A stretch of DNA of 64,000 nt, from NCBI RefSeq assembly GCF_051106095.1, contig NC_135795.1, forward strand, positions 317,501 through 381,500, given 5' to 3'. The notes under the pieces are model-generated. The model worked only from the letters and a program-made list of their open reading frames with translations. It did not search any database and had not been told where the DNA came from. Each line of letters opens with the position of its first letter. The stretch's first letter is position 1. The stretch is from Pogona vitticeps (taxonomy: Eukaryota; Chordata; Lepidosauria; Squamata; Agamidae). Position numbers and translations under genes: made by a program. Shown in pieces: positions 12,101 to 24,459 of the stretch.

Positions 12101-13451
12101 GCATTCAAGAGCTGGTTCTTCGTGCAGCAGGGAACCTGTGATGCCAGCCCTACTGAGGGAACGTCTTGGCACGTCTGCCAGGCACAATTCACAGGGCAGG
12201 GGAGCAACTCGCCCAAAGTAGGCGGGCACACCTCCCAGCTGGCCGGTCCCTGCGCCGGCCACAGGGTGCAGAAGAAAAGCACAATGGGAGAGGAGCCCAG
12301 CAGGACTGGGGGTGGGGGGTGGGGGCGGAGGACATCCTGCTGGCAAGGTGGTGCCCCCCCCACACCATGTCTGAGCCAGAGTGGCCAAATCAACCCCAAG
12401 GTGACCAGGGAAGGATGATGGGGGCAAGCAGGACAGAACCCAGATCCAGCCAGGACCTGCCAGCCAGCCTCCTGCAGGAAAGGGAGGAAGCCCCTCCCTC
12501 CTCCCGGAAGGGGTCCAGCCACACCGCCTGCAGCAGAGGGCCTGCCGGGGAGGACGTGTGGCAACCGTGGGCCTCCAGCCTCCTTCTCTGCAGACAGGCA
12601 GGACTGTCCTGCCCCACACGGCTCTGAGCCCTCCCTCCCTGGAAAGGACCGCCTTGAGTCCAAAGGGCCTGATTTCCCAGCCCGGAATGGGCTCCTCCCA
12701 TTTCCCTCGCCGGGAGCAAAGACAGCCACGGGACAGATCCAGAGTCCGGCAGGACAGGCCATTGAAAAACAAAGCAACCCAAAACAAAGCAATAGAGAGA
12801 CAGAGAGAGAGAGAGAGAGAGATTATCTGCTGGAATGAGAAAAGCCACCACGCCACAGACCTCCCTCTATGAGAGGGAAAGCACCTTCTCCCGGCATCCT
12901 CTCTTCCCTCCAGTCCTGGCCGAGGGTTTACCTGAGAAACAACACGAGCGTTGAAATATTGCCCCTTTACGAAGCATGGGAAAGGGAGTGGGGGGGTGGG
13001 CGCAGGGGCAGGGGGTGGGGGGCAGAAGAGAGAGTGGCTGCCTGGCCTTTCCCTTCCCGGGGCAGCTCTCCCAGACATCCCAGACCCCCAAAGGGGGGGG
13101 AGGTCAAGGCTCCCCCGACAGGGAGAGGGTCATCTCAGAACTGCAGAGCTGAAAGGCAGCCAAGGGGCCACAGAGTCCAGCCACCAGCCACGGACACAAA
13201 CCCTGGGGAAAGAGGGGATGCCCCCCCCCTCCTGAAAGGCTCCCCTGGACCAGGCTGGCTGGCTGGGAGAGGCCCGTGCCCCTTGGCGGCCCCCAAGAAG
13301 CCCCAGCCGGGGGGGGCCCCCCGGGACTTCCTTCCTATTTGGTCCGACGGAGGCAGCGACGGCGCTTGGACAGGCGTCCAGAGATCTTCCCACACGCGAG
13401 GCACACGGACAGGAGAGCCGAGCCGGAGGCCAGCCTGGGGGTCGGGGGGCG
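9195..13451 (-). other. USP31: Probable USP31 3' UTR
   Basis: No coding exon of another gene appears downstream of the USP31 stop before an AT-rich stretch at 9200-9510. That stretch holds two AATAAA hexamers on the minus strand (9228-9223 and 9217-9212), which would place the mRNA end near 9195. The body is GC-rich with C/G homopolymers, (AG)n at 12792-12822 and a GTT/AAC tract at 9466-9486. Open frames here, including one of 425 codons, match nothing recognised and are read as GC-driven noise. Length is an inference from the poly(A) signals. Confidence 0.45.
9212..9228 (-). terminator. Tandem poly(A) signals, likely USP31
   Basis: Two AATAAA hexamers on the minus strand lie 5 bases apart, within the most AT-rich stretch downstream of the USP31 stop. 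Cleavage would fall 15-25 bases farther left. Other AT-rich hexamers near 9340-9360 could serve as alternatives. Confidence 0.5.
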
Positions 13452-14992
13452 TCACTGGGATTTGGAGGAGGGCCGTGCAGGGGAGGCCATGCTGGCGGGG
13501 GGCTTGCGCGAGGAGGCTTTCTCGGCAGCCAGCGTGCCGCTGCCGGGCGAGGGCGGAGGAGCCTCCAGTGGGGAAGACCTGGATTTCCGCCCAGGGAGCA
13601 GGGGCCGCTTGGCCGGGGAGGCCTCCTTGGCGGAGGCGTTGGCACCGGGGTGGGGGCGCGGCGGCTGTGGCTGAGGGGGAGGCCTAGGGCTGCCCTTGTC
13701 CGGCTTCTCCTCGGCCGGGTTCTTGGCGGAGCCGCCGGCCGCCTTCCTGGAGAGGATGGAGGCCTTGCCCAGGTCGGCTGACCGGCGCGTCTCCTTCTGC
13801 CGCAGGGCGGACTTGAAGAAGGACAGGCCTTTGTCGTCCGACTTGCTGTCCCTCTTCAGGCCGGAGCGGGACCCGGCCGTGGGCGAGCGCAGGCTGGCCA
13901 GGGAGTTGCTGCGCAGGTGCTTCCCCTCGGGAGTCCTGCCCTCGCTTCGGGGCGGGCCGATGCGCGGAGAGCTCGTGCGCGAGCTGGCGGTGGCGCTCGC
14001 CTTGTCCGAGCCCAGGCTCTGCCTGGAGCCCTCGCGGCTGAGGCTGCGCTCCGACGCCCGGCTGCGGCCGGAGGAGGCCGAGGAGGGGTTCCTTCTGGCC
14101 GCCGTGGAGGACGAGGCGGGCAGGGTCTTCTGCCTCTGCTGCCCGGAGGGGGGCCCGGCCGCCTCGTGGCCCTTGGAGGCCGCCTCCTTCCTGCCTGGCC
14201 GGGGGGCTGCGGGAGAGCCGTGCCGCCCGCTCGACCGGCAGGAATCCGTCCTGCTCCGGGATCGGGACCCCTTGGGCAAACCCTTGGAGGGCGGAGGGGA
14301 AGCCGCCGACGGGCGAGAGGTCAGAGAATCCTGACTCGACAGGGCTGTCCTCTCTTTCCTTAGGCTCCGGTCGGGCTCCGAGGCGTCTCTGGGGCCCCCA
14401 GAGGAACCTTTCGGGGCACCGCCCTCCGCCTTTGGGGGGGAGAGGGGCGCCCCGCTGAAACTCCGTCCCTCCTTGACCGGGGAGCTTTCCACCGAGTCAC
14501 TCTGGTCCACAAAGGCGATCTGATTGTTGTTGTCAAAAGGATCCAGCGCAGGGACGCTGCTCTTGCCCGCCCGAGGGGCCCCCTTGCCGCCGTAGGGATC
14601 GGGGCCCGAGGCCGACTTCCGCCCAGGCGCCTCGTCCCGGAGGACGCCCTCCATGACGGCCAGGGGAGCCCTGCCGAGGGTCCGGTGGTCCGGCCGGCCC
14701 CCGGCCTGTTCAGGGTAGCTGCCGGAGAGGCTCCTCAGGCTGCCGAAGCACGAGGTGGAGACCTTGTCGTCCAGGGTCTCCCCGATCCTTTCCAGGGTAG
14801 AGGCCGAGCTGTGAACAGGAGAGTCGCCCGAAAACCGAGACGGCGAGTTGGAGCGCATTTGCAGCTTTGCCGAGAGAGACCAGGAAGGGCGCATGCCGTT
14901 CTCGCTCACAGCCAGGGGACTGGTGACCGAAGACCGGGACGACAAACTCTGGCGCTGGACGCTCCTCACAAACGGGCGGGTCGAAAAGCCAC
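13452..14992 (-). CDS. USP31: USP31 exon 16 (Ser-rich tail, stop)
   Basis: The largest exon: about 513 codons and TGA at 13452-13454. It opens GGFSTRPFVRSVQRQSLSSR and includes FDNNNQIAFVDQSDSVESSP, the basic block GLKRDSKSDDKGLSFFKSAL, then RQKETRRSADLGKAS. The composition is disordered, rich in Ser, Pro, Arg and Lys, with islands matching human USP31. No known fold is seen. The strand is very GC-rich, which opens long false frames on the other strand. Confidence 0.95.
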
Positions 14993-17900
14993 CTGCGGGA
15001 GACCGAGACGTCGGGGGGAGGGTGGCGCCTCCAGGTGAGTGGGCAAGTGGGCGGGCGCTTCCCCCTCCCAAAAGGCAGTCCACCCAGCCCGGCCCACCCA
15101 GCCCGCCTGAAATAATTTTGCTATAAACGAGAGCTTCGATGTGGCAGAAGAACCGCCACAAAAATACATCTCTTGCACCTTCCTGCCAGTGGTCACCTCA
15201 GGAGAGCGACAGAAGTTTTAACCTCTTCCCAACCGGCCTGCCAGTCCTGCCATCTCCCACCGCCCCCCACGCCCACCCCAAGCTCCTGTACCCACCGTCA
15301 TCTTCGCTCCTTTCCCCCATCATCTCCACCGACTCCGAGAGGGACGCCAAGGAGGTGCGCCTGGAGGAGGCAGCAGAAGCGATGCTGGGCTGCTTGCTCC
15401 CCGGGAGGCGACTCACCCAGTGCTCGCACAGGGAAGAGCTGGTGGAGCCTGCAGAAGGAAGGCGAGAGAAGGGCCCCCCCGGGGGGGGTCAAACGTCAGG
15501 GGGGGGGCGGCACCAGCTCAGGCAGCCACTCCAGCAGGAGGGCACCGGGATTCCGGGGGGGGGGGAAGAAGAGAGAGACAGAGACGCCTCTGCAGATCCA
15601 GGACTGCCGCATGCAGCGAGGCATCCTTGTAGACAGGAGCCCCCCCTCACCGCCCGCACCCCCCCCCGAAGCCCATGCCAGCCTGCACCTCCGCCGGGGC
15701 CTTCACCTGCCACAGAGCTGTTGGCCGACCAGGAAGGAATGGCCGTCCGCCTCTGGTAGAAGAGGATGTAGGCCGTCTGCTTGCACACTTCGTTCTCCGG
15801 AAGCTGCTGCACGCTGCTGTCATCAAAGCAGTACCAGAGGCCGTCGATGGAGTTCTTGCAGTACGCTGCAAGAGGAGGCCGGACTGCTCTGACCACCGGA
15901 CCCGCCCTGCAGGACCTGCCCTCCGCAGGGGCAACCGCCGCCCCCCCCACACACACACACAAAAAGGCTTGCTTTCCCATTGCTCTAAGGAGGGCGCCTG
16001 GCCCTCCAGGAAGGCTGCCAGCCCTCCGACGGTCCCTCGGCCAAACCCGACCGCCTCCCGGAAGCCCCAGCCGCTATGAGCCCAGATGCCCTCCCCGTCT
16101 CAGAGCCAAAACTAGCCCTGCGAGGGAGGCCGTGACCCAACGGCAAAGGGCCATCCATCTCTGCCACATGCTGAAAACACCCTGTGAGCAGGATTTCGAG
16201 TTTAGTGGAAGAATGAGGGGAAAGAAGAGCCAAACGACTGCAAGAGAAAATGCTGACTTTGCTGAACGGATGCAACAGAGACAACCATTTGCCAATCAAA
16301 ATGAATCCCCCCCCACCCCTAAATTTTAAATCTTCTAGATTTAAAGACAGTCCTCCCTGTTGATCAGAGGGAAGCCCTGGGCCCATTTACAATTCTTCAA
16401 AACAGAAGACAGAGCCAGGGAGACCTCCTTCTGCCTCTCTGCTCTCTCCCCAAAACCCAGAGGGCTGGCGATAGACCGACCTGCCCGGCATTTTTTTTTA
16501 ATTTTTTAAATTTTTATTAATACAAAATAAACCTACTACTACACAAAAAAACCCTATATAAAATACAAAACAATACAATACAATTACTCATGTGCACCCA
16601 TCACCTTCACGACTAGCATTACACTTCGTTCCATCCGTTTTCACTCCAAAATTTCATTGTTTCTTCCCTCGGTGCCTGGCGTTTTGACCCCCTCTCCCCC
16701 GTCTAAAGGCCCTTTAAAAACGGCACTGGGGGGGGCACTTCTGCAGGTGCTCCCTCAGCAAGCCAAAGGCAAGCCCAGCGCTGATCTGCCGCCCCTCCTC
16801 AGCGTTCTTGTCAGCAGGGGAGGAACCGAGCCGGCCCTGAAGGCGGATGCCGGCCACGAAGCGCAGAGACGCCAGCGCGCCTCAGGTGAGCCCAGGCCAG
16901 GCGCCACGCGGCGGGCCACCCGGTCCCTTCCTTACCTGTGTAATGCCCTCCCTGCATGGTGCCGTGGTGGTTGCAGACGGCGTACAAGTCGTAGACAAAG
17001 TCCTCCGGGTCCCTCCCCAGGCCGTAGGGGCGCCGCCAGGGGGACCAGTGGGAAGGCAGGCTCCAGCTGCTCTGGCTGCGCTTGACCACGTGGGGGGTCA
17101 TGTCCAGCCCCACCAGAGGGAATTTCACCATGTTCTGAAGCTTCACTCGCCGGTCACCTTCCTGAGGGGAGAGGAGGAGGAGGAGGAGGAAGAAGAAGAG
17201 CAGAAAACTCCGGCTGTGGCTGGACACCCTGGCCAGATCTCACAGCAGAACACAGCGCGGTCACTCTCCCTCCCTCCCTCTCTCCCTCTTTCGGCGCTGC
17301 CAGCTCCCCCCCCCCCCCCCAGCCAGGCCTTCACGGATCCGACAGAGCCAAGAGGGGAACGGGAGGTGCCTGAGGAGCCAAGAAGGTTCAGCCCCCCCCC
17401 CCTCATTCAAAGGCTACTGGCCGGCCAGCGGAGTGGACCCTCTGCCCCCTTCCCACCTCCGCCTCCCAACGGCTTCCACAAGGCAACAAAGCCGGACGGG
17501 TCCCTTGTGATGGCTGGGTGAGGGGGGGCAGGGAGGGGGCTGGACCCCCGAGCCAAGGGGAGCCCCCGGTCCTACTCCAGGGCCCCTCCTGCCCAGGCCG
17601 CCTGCCCCTCACCTGCCGGAAGCGCTTCAAGTGGACGATGAGGACGTCCGGCAAGGTCCAGAGGCTCAAGGTGATGCTCCCCTGCTGCAGCTGCTTGCAG
17701 TGCGGGCAGCGCCAGGCGTCGTCCGGAGCCAGCTAGAGGCAAGGCAAGGGCACACAGGTGGGCGAGGAACGGCCGAGGGGCCCCGGTGGAAGACGGAACT
17801 GCTCGGAGCCTCGGGCCCTTCCCACGGATCCTTCCCAGGGTCAGAGAGCTGAGGGGCCGCGCTCCCTTCCCCACTTAGGCCTTTGCACGGGTTTGTGGCG

Positions 17901-18019
17901 CAGAAGCGCCCCGGGGGCCTTCCCCTTCAGGCGTCAGGGAGGGGCCGCCCTCCGAGTGCACGAGGGCCCCTCTGCCCCTTGGGGGGGGGTGTGTGCATGG
18001 CCAGAGAAAGATCCCAGGA

Positions 18020-18080
<61 letters not shown>

Positions 18081-19293
18081 GCGGCCCAGGTCTGCCTCTC
18101 ACCTGCTCCTCTTTGGTGTAGAGCTGGAAACACTGGGAGAGGGTGCAGGTCTGAGGCTGGTGGTGCAGCTCCCTCTGCTGGCGCACGCTCTCCGCGTCCG
18201 GGATGTACTCCTCCTCCGCGCTGATGAACAAACTGCCCGCGAGGAGGAAACGGGTGGTGTTCACTTCCCCCCACTGGGCGCCACCCGTTGGTCCCAGCAA
18301 CCACCCCCCCCTTTCCTCCCCCCCCCCCGGCTGGCGACAGGTTTGCAGCTCCCTGGGGAAGCGTCTCAGCCGGCGGCCCCCATGGGGCAGCCGGGCCACC
18401 CCAGGGGCACCCCCTACTCCAGCCCCCCCCCCCGAGGCCCAGCTCGAGACCAGCGGGCACCGGCCGGACAGGACCCCCTTCTCCCCGACTCCCCCCCAAC
18501 TCTGCCCCTTCCCTCCCCCCCCCCCGGTGGGGGTCGCTCAGAGACTTACTAGTCCTTGGTCTCTCGGTCCCATTCCACCACCAGCTTCACGTGAGGGGCT
18601 CCGCCTTGCCCGCACGACTTCAGGGCTCTGCCAGGAAAACCCATGAAAATGCGGCTTCACCAGCCTGCCTTCCGACTCTCACCCTTTCCGCCCCCCCCAT
18701 ATGGCAGGGAGCCCACCAGGATCCTCCCCCACACACAAAAAGTCAGCTGCGGGGCTCAGTGCCCCCCCCCCGCCTGGGACGATGCTGACACCACCTCGGG
18801 CAGCAGCCTCGAGAGGGACCTGCCATCGGAACAGAGAGAGAGAGAGACCCCCCCACTTCCCCTCCCCCCTTGCCTTCACCCCCACTCAACCCAGGAGGGG
18901 AAGCCAACCGCTAGGACTGCCCACCTGCATCCCCCCCGCCCCGCACACACACACTCTCACTCACTCTCTCACTCACTCACACACACACCCCCGGGGCCAC
19001 TGGGCTCACCGTTCCACCATGAGGTGGCAGAGGGGCCGCTCCTCCTGGGGCAGCAGGTACGTGATGCCCACCGCGCTGACCACTCTCAAGCTGAACGGGC
19101 AGACCTGCAAGGGACGGAAGGGAAGAGGGAGCGCCGTGGGTGGGTCGCGGGGGCCCCGGACTCTCTCACTCGAGCGGGCGGGCAAGAGGGGAGGGCGGGG
19201 GACGAAAGAGAGAGAGAGGCCGTAATCCCAAGGAAGGAGAGAAAAGGGAAGGCGCCACAAGGTGGGCTGGACAGACAGTGCCCAGTGGTGGGT

Positions 19294-19328
<35 letters not shown>

Positions 19329-22300
19329 GACACGCTTAGCTCACGCAGACCAGCTGGATGAAGAGGAAGCACCAGCTAAAGCCCATGGACAACCATGGGG
19401 GCAACAGGGTGGGGGGTAGGGGGCATTCACCTGCACGTCAGACTTCACACAACCTCCTCGCCCCCCGCCTGCCCCTGCCCCTGTCCCAGCGCTCGTTCCA
19501 GACAACCATACCTGGATGCAGGCTGAGGGTCGCAGGAAGTACTGCATCTTCTCCAGGATTTCCTTCTGCAGGAGGTCCCACGGGATCGTCTTCTCCACGT
19601 GCAGCACAAAAGGCTGGCCGAACCTGCCGAGGGGAGGAGGAGGAGCTAAAGCGGAGGCCACCCCTGCAGGATCCCACAGAGTTCAGGGACATTTCCTCAA
19701 AAGCTCCGAGGACGGAGCCTTTCGCGGGTTTGAAGGATCTGTGGCAAAAGGCTTCACGATTTTACAGCCCGAGAGGGGCAGAGGAGGATGGGACGAACCT
19801 CCCGTCCAGGGACTGACCAGGTAGGACCTCCCTGCCTGAGGCAGAGGAAGAGGGGAGGACCTGCATTGCTTAACAGGCCGGCTTCTCTAAAACGAATGGG
19901 CCCCCCTCCCCAGCTGGCCCTTCCGGTCCTTCCCCTCCAAGTCCCTCCGGGGCTCACCTCTTCCCCTGCTGCCCAGTACACGCTCGGTTGCACACCAAGA
20001 CCACAAGCCTGTCGCTTGCAGCCACGGGGGCCGCCACGGACCCCCGGCTGTTGGAGTTGTCCAGCGGCCCTTGGGCGTAAGGAGAGGCCCAGTGGTGGTC
20101 CAGGCCGTACTTCAAGTGGTTCAGATTACTGTTCACGTGGATTCCTGAAACAGAGATGGGGGGGGGAGAAAGAGAGAGGCTTTGTGGCCAAGGTCCAGCA
20201 GCGGCCATGGCAAGAGATCCCCCCCCCCAAATCCCCAGCATCAGCTGGTCCTCAGAACCCGGGAAGATCCAGAGGAGTCTTGACGGAGGCTTCTCGGTTG
20301 AGGGCTCCATCGAACAGGAAAGGGCTGGCACCCAACTGGGGAAGGGGAGGCAGGGAGTCCCGACGCCTGCCACCCCCTCGCCCCGTCCTACCTTCCCCAG
20401 AGGCAGGGCCCCCAGGAAAGAGCTGCCAGATGGTCCAGAGGCCCATGGCCAAGCCCTCCTGGGCCCCCAGAGAACCGAGCCAGGCCCTCCACCCGTGGCG
20501 CCGGGCAGATGCCCCGGCCGAGCCTCTGACCTCTCTGGCTCAGGATCCCCTCCGGGTGGAAGATCTCTGGGGTCTCGAAGGCAAAGAGGCAGTCGCTCTC
20601 CTGCACCGTGTCCAGGTCGTCGAGGTCAGAGAAAGAGCGATGGAAGCCGTCGTAGTACATCTCCGTGAGCACAATCTGGGGGAGAGCGGAGAGAGAGAGA
20701 GAGAGAGAAATGTGCCATGGAGCAGGGTGGCCTGAGCTGAGCAGCAAAGGCCCCCACATGCGAGGCGTGCTTGCACAGAGCCCACCCACCCAGGAAGGCA
20801 GGCAGGCAGGCAGGGGGCCCGGGGCCAGTCTGAGCAGGGACTGCCACAACCCCACCCCCCACCCCACCCCGGCTAAGGGCTTGGGCCAAGGCCTGCTCCC
20901 AGACCAGGTCGTTGGAGGTCTCCCCCGCGCGTGAGCAAACCCCCAGGAAAGAGCCTGCACGCCGGGCCCACCTCACCTTCCTGCAGCAGATGTTGGCACC
21001 AGGGCGGAGCAGATGGGAGAACATCCCCTGCCCCCTGACACACACCCCTCCGGGGTCCCTCGCGCCTCCAGCAGGACCGCCATACCTGCTTGGTGGGGAT
21101 TTTGGTTTCCCTGGAGATGGCTTCCCTCAGCCTGGCCACCGTTCCAGACAAGGGCACCGCAACCCCGATCCGCATACAGTGCGAGCATTTTCCTCGGTAC
21201 ACCACGGTGACATACAGTGGCCTGCAGTGGGGACCAAAGACCAGCTGAACGGAGCCTGCTGAGGCCACACGTGGCTCCCAAGGGAGCAGGCCGGGCGGGT
21301 GGCGCCAAGACGGAACGAGGACAAGTGGCGCCCAGGCGCCCATCATCCCCTGCAGGCAGGCAGGCAGGCACAGGAAGGCCAGCCGGCTGGCGGAGAGCAG
21401 ACAACCTGGCCGGCTGGCACCCAAGCGCCACACGAACAGCATCCCGCTGGACTCGCTTCCGCGCTGCCCTCCACCCGCCTTGTCCCACGGATGCCCTGGA
21501 CGCTTGTCATGCCAGCTGAAGCCCAAAGCCTCTGGAGGACTCCTCGTTGGTTGGCCAGCTGCTTGGCGGCCATTTCAGCTTCCCTTCCTGCCTCCCTTTA
21601 CAAAACGGACCCTCTCCCGACATTAAAAGGCTGACCCTCAGGAGTCTAAAAATGGACCCTGCAAAGCCACAGGTGAGCTTGCTTCCCCCCCCCCCAGGTT
21701 ATTAACCATGTTTTTAGGTCACTTGTCTAAAAATGCCCTTTGGCTAACGACAGTTCTATTCAGCAAGAGGTCTGGGAAATAAAATAAGGAACCAGAACAT
21801 CCCCTGGAAACCAATGTCAAGGCAGAAAGGAGAGGGTTCTTGGCTTAACAGGCTCTCTTGCTCGCTCTCTCGCGCACACACACACTTGAACTGTTGAAAA
21901 ACAGGGTTGGGGGGGGTCACTTGGAGGAAACCGAATGTCTCCACTCTCCGGTGATGCCCACAAAACTCTTCACGCACACGCTCCTCCTGCCCATTCAAGC
22001 GGTGCCTTCTTCACATGGGCAAGAGAACTCTGCTCCTCCCCTGACGCTTCCCTCCCAGCCCACTCTGCCTTCCCTGGGCCCATACGTACCGCGTGTGGGG
22101 CAGAGGGATGGGCAGAGAGATGCACAGGAAGGGGTCAAAGGTGTTGCTTTGCTTCTGGCAATGAGGACACGTCAAGGACGACCTGCCGAGGAGGGCAAGA
22201 GAAGAAGAAGAAGCAAGCTCCTGAGGGTGCCCCACAGAAGCCCCACAAGAGGGCCCGGGGGGGCGGGGAAAGGGGGTCCCAGCCCTAAGATTCCCATGTG

Positions 22301-24416
22301 GTAAGAGCCGGGAGAAAGGCAGGCCCCCCCTCAGGGGTATTAAATCACCCGGGCCCCACGGGCTGGCCAAAGCAGACGGTCAAGGCTGGCCCAGACCGCT
22401 GGGCTCTCTCTCGCTCTCTCTCTCACCCTGCATGTGCACGCGCACACACAAACAAATCAAGGTCTCTGGTACCCAGAGTCAGTGAGAGGATCTGAGGCAG
22501 AAAATCTTGTACGCTCCTTCCCTGACTCCTGAGTTCCCCCCCCCGAACTTCATTTGCTTCCAGGGAGGAGGAGAAGGCTGTGCAGCACTCGGCCACAATC
22601 CCACGATCGCTCTGCCAAGGGGAAATGCCGATGGGGTGGGATCCTGGCTCAGCCCTGGGGCCTGAACAGCAGTGAACAGGCTCGGGACACACCGTCTTGC
22701 CTGCGTCTCCAAAGGGTCCCCCGGGGACGGGGCCCGACTCTCAGCCGCAGGTGGCAAAGAGGCAGGTGAGGACCCCCTTCCCCGCCGGCTGCCAGCCAGG
22801 AGAGGCTCAAGGGCTTCCTTCTCTCTTCGTGCCACCGGGCCTGAAGGAGTCTGAAAACCACGAGGGCAACTGGGGCAACTGGGACTTGACACCTCCGCCC
22901 CTTCCCCCCCCAGCTGTAAAGGAGCCCCCTTGCAGGCCCAGGGAGAAACCCCACAAATCCCAACTCCGTCCCAATGGATTCTCCTTTCCAGAATTCCCAC
23001 CCAGAACCTGCGGGAATTGCAAAGCCCCCCCCTCCCTGCCTTGGAGAGAGATTGCACCCATTTGGGGGGGGGCTACCTGTACTGGGCCTGAAACAGCTCC
23101 TGCACAAAAGTGCTGTTTATCGAAAAGACGGCTCCCTCAATCAAGTTGTCTTCCTCTAGAGGTGGCTGAAAGGGGGGGGGGGAGAAACAGTTACAAAAGG
23201 CAGGCCTCCCCACATGCTTTGGGAGGCCGCAAACCACAGCCGGCCGAGGGCAGACCTCCACCCTCCACCCTAAAACACCGGCTCCTGCCACGGCCCAAGG
23301 CTGCACAGGCTCCACCCTTAAACACACACAACCCCCCCTCCCCCAATCAGCTGAATCCCCCCTGGACCCACGGCCGACCGCACGGCCCCCAGGCCCCAAG
23401 AGGGGCACTTTGGCAGCAGCCAGGCAAGGCCCCGCGTGCAAGGCCGGCCGGAGGGGTCAGGCGGGGCGGGCGGGGCGGCCTCTTTCTGAAACCGGCCTTT
23501 CCTCGGGTCCTGGGCGGCCGCAGCCGTGCCAGGAACTGCGCCCTACCTTGAGCGAAGGCCGGCCACTGTTCTTCGCCGTGTTGTTGAGGTCCTCGTGGAC
23601 TCTGTCCAGCAGCCAGAGCAGGAACTCCTGCGCGTCGTGCTGGGAGCTCCCTCGGTACTGCATGGCGTTCTTGGAAACAATGCTCTGCAGGGAGACAGAA
23701 AACCACCCGTGGCTGAGCCGGGATCCTGCGCCCTCCCCGTGGCTACGGCCGTGGCTCTTCCGACCCGTCCCAGAGCATTTTGCTTCCAGGGGGAATCCAC
23801 CGCTCCCCCCAGGCCAGGCGGTCTTCAAACCCAAAGAGAGGAAGGGGCCGCTCAGCCGGGGAGTTGCACTCAGCTTCAGCAGCTCCATTATTCTGAATCC
23901 CGAACTCCAGAGCAAGGAGACTTGGCCCTGGCTGCTTAACGCCCCCCCTGCTGGGGTTCTTACTTTCACCCCGGCTCAGGAGGAGAGGTCCGACACGACT
24001 TGCAAGGCTAGGCAGAGCCAAAAGGGTCACGGACAGACCTGTCCACCCACCCCTCCTGCGCGCTTGCCCAGCCACAACAACCCTCCAGATCACCCCACAC
24101 ACCCCACAGCCACCGACAGCCGTGCACATTCCAGCACTCCCTCTGCCACAGATCTTCGGGAAGGCTTGCAAAATGCCAGGCAACAGCCTGTCGGAAAAAC
24201 GCCCCAGCACCGCCAGGCTTGGAGAGGGACCGTCTCCGCTCCTATCTGCTCCATCGAAGCATCCCTGCCTCCCCACCCCCCCCACCCCAAGGTGGAGTGA
24301 GCTTGGCTTGCATATGAAGAGAGAGCGAGAGAACGTGAGAAGAAACCACCACCCGCCCTCACTCTGACATCCCTTTCCAAAAATGGAGCAAGGTAGCCTC
24401 TACCAGGACGAGGAAG

Positions 24417-24459
<43 letters not shown>

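Noticed and set aside
11801-13078. 425-codon minus-strand frame left of the USP31 stop
   Set aside because: Lies in the probable 3' UTR, Pro/Leu/Cys/Ser-rich with no recognisable domain; GC-rich DNA lacks stop codons by composition.
13696-14334. Open frames of 212 and 148 codons on the plus strand across USP31 exon 16
   Set aside because: Antisense shadows of a GC-rich, Ser/Arg-rich coding exon; no domain and no splice context.
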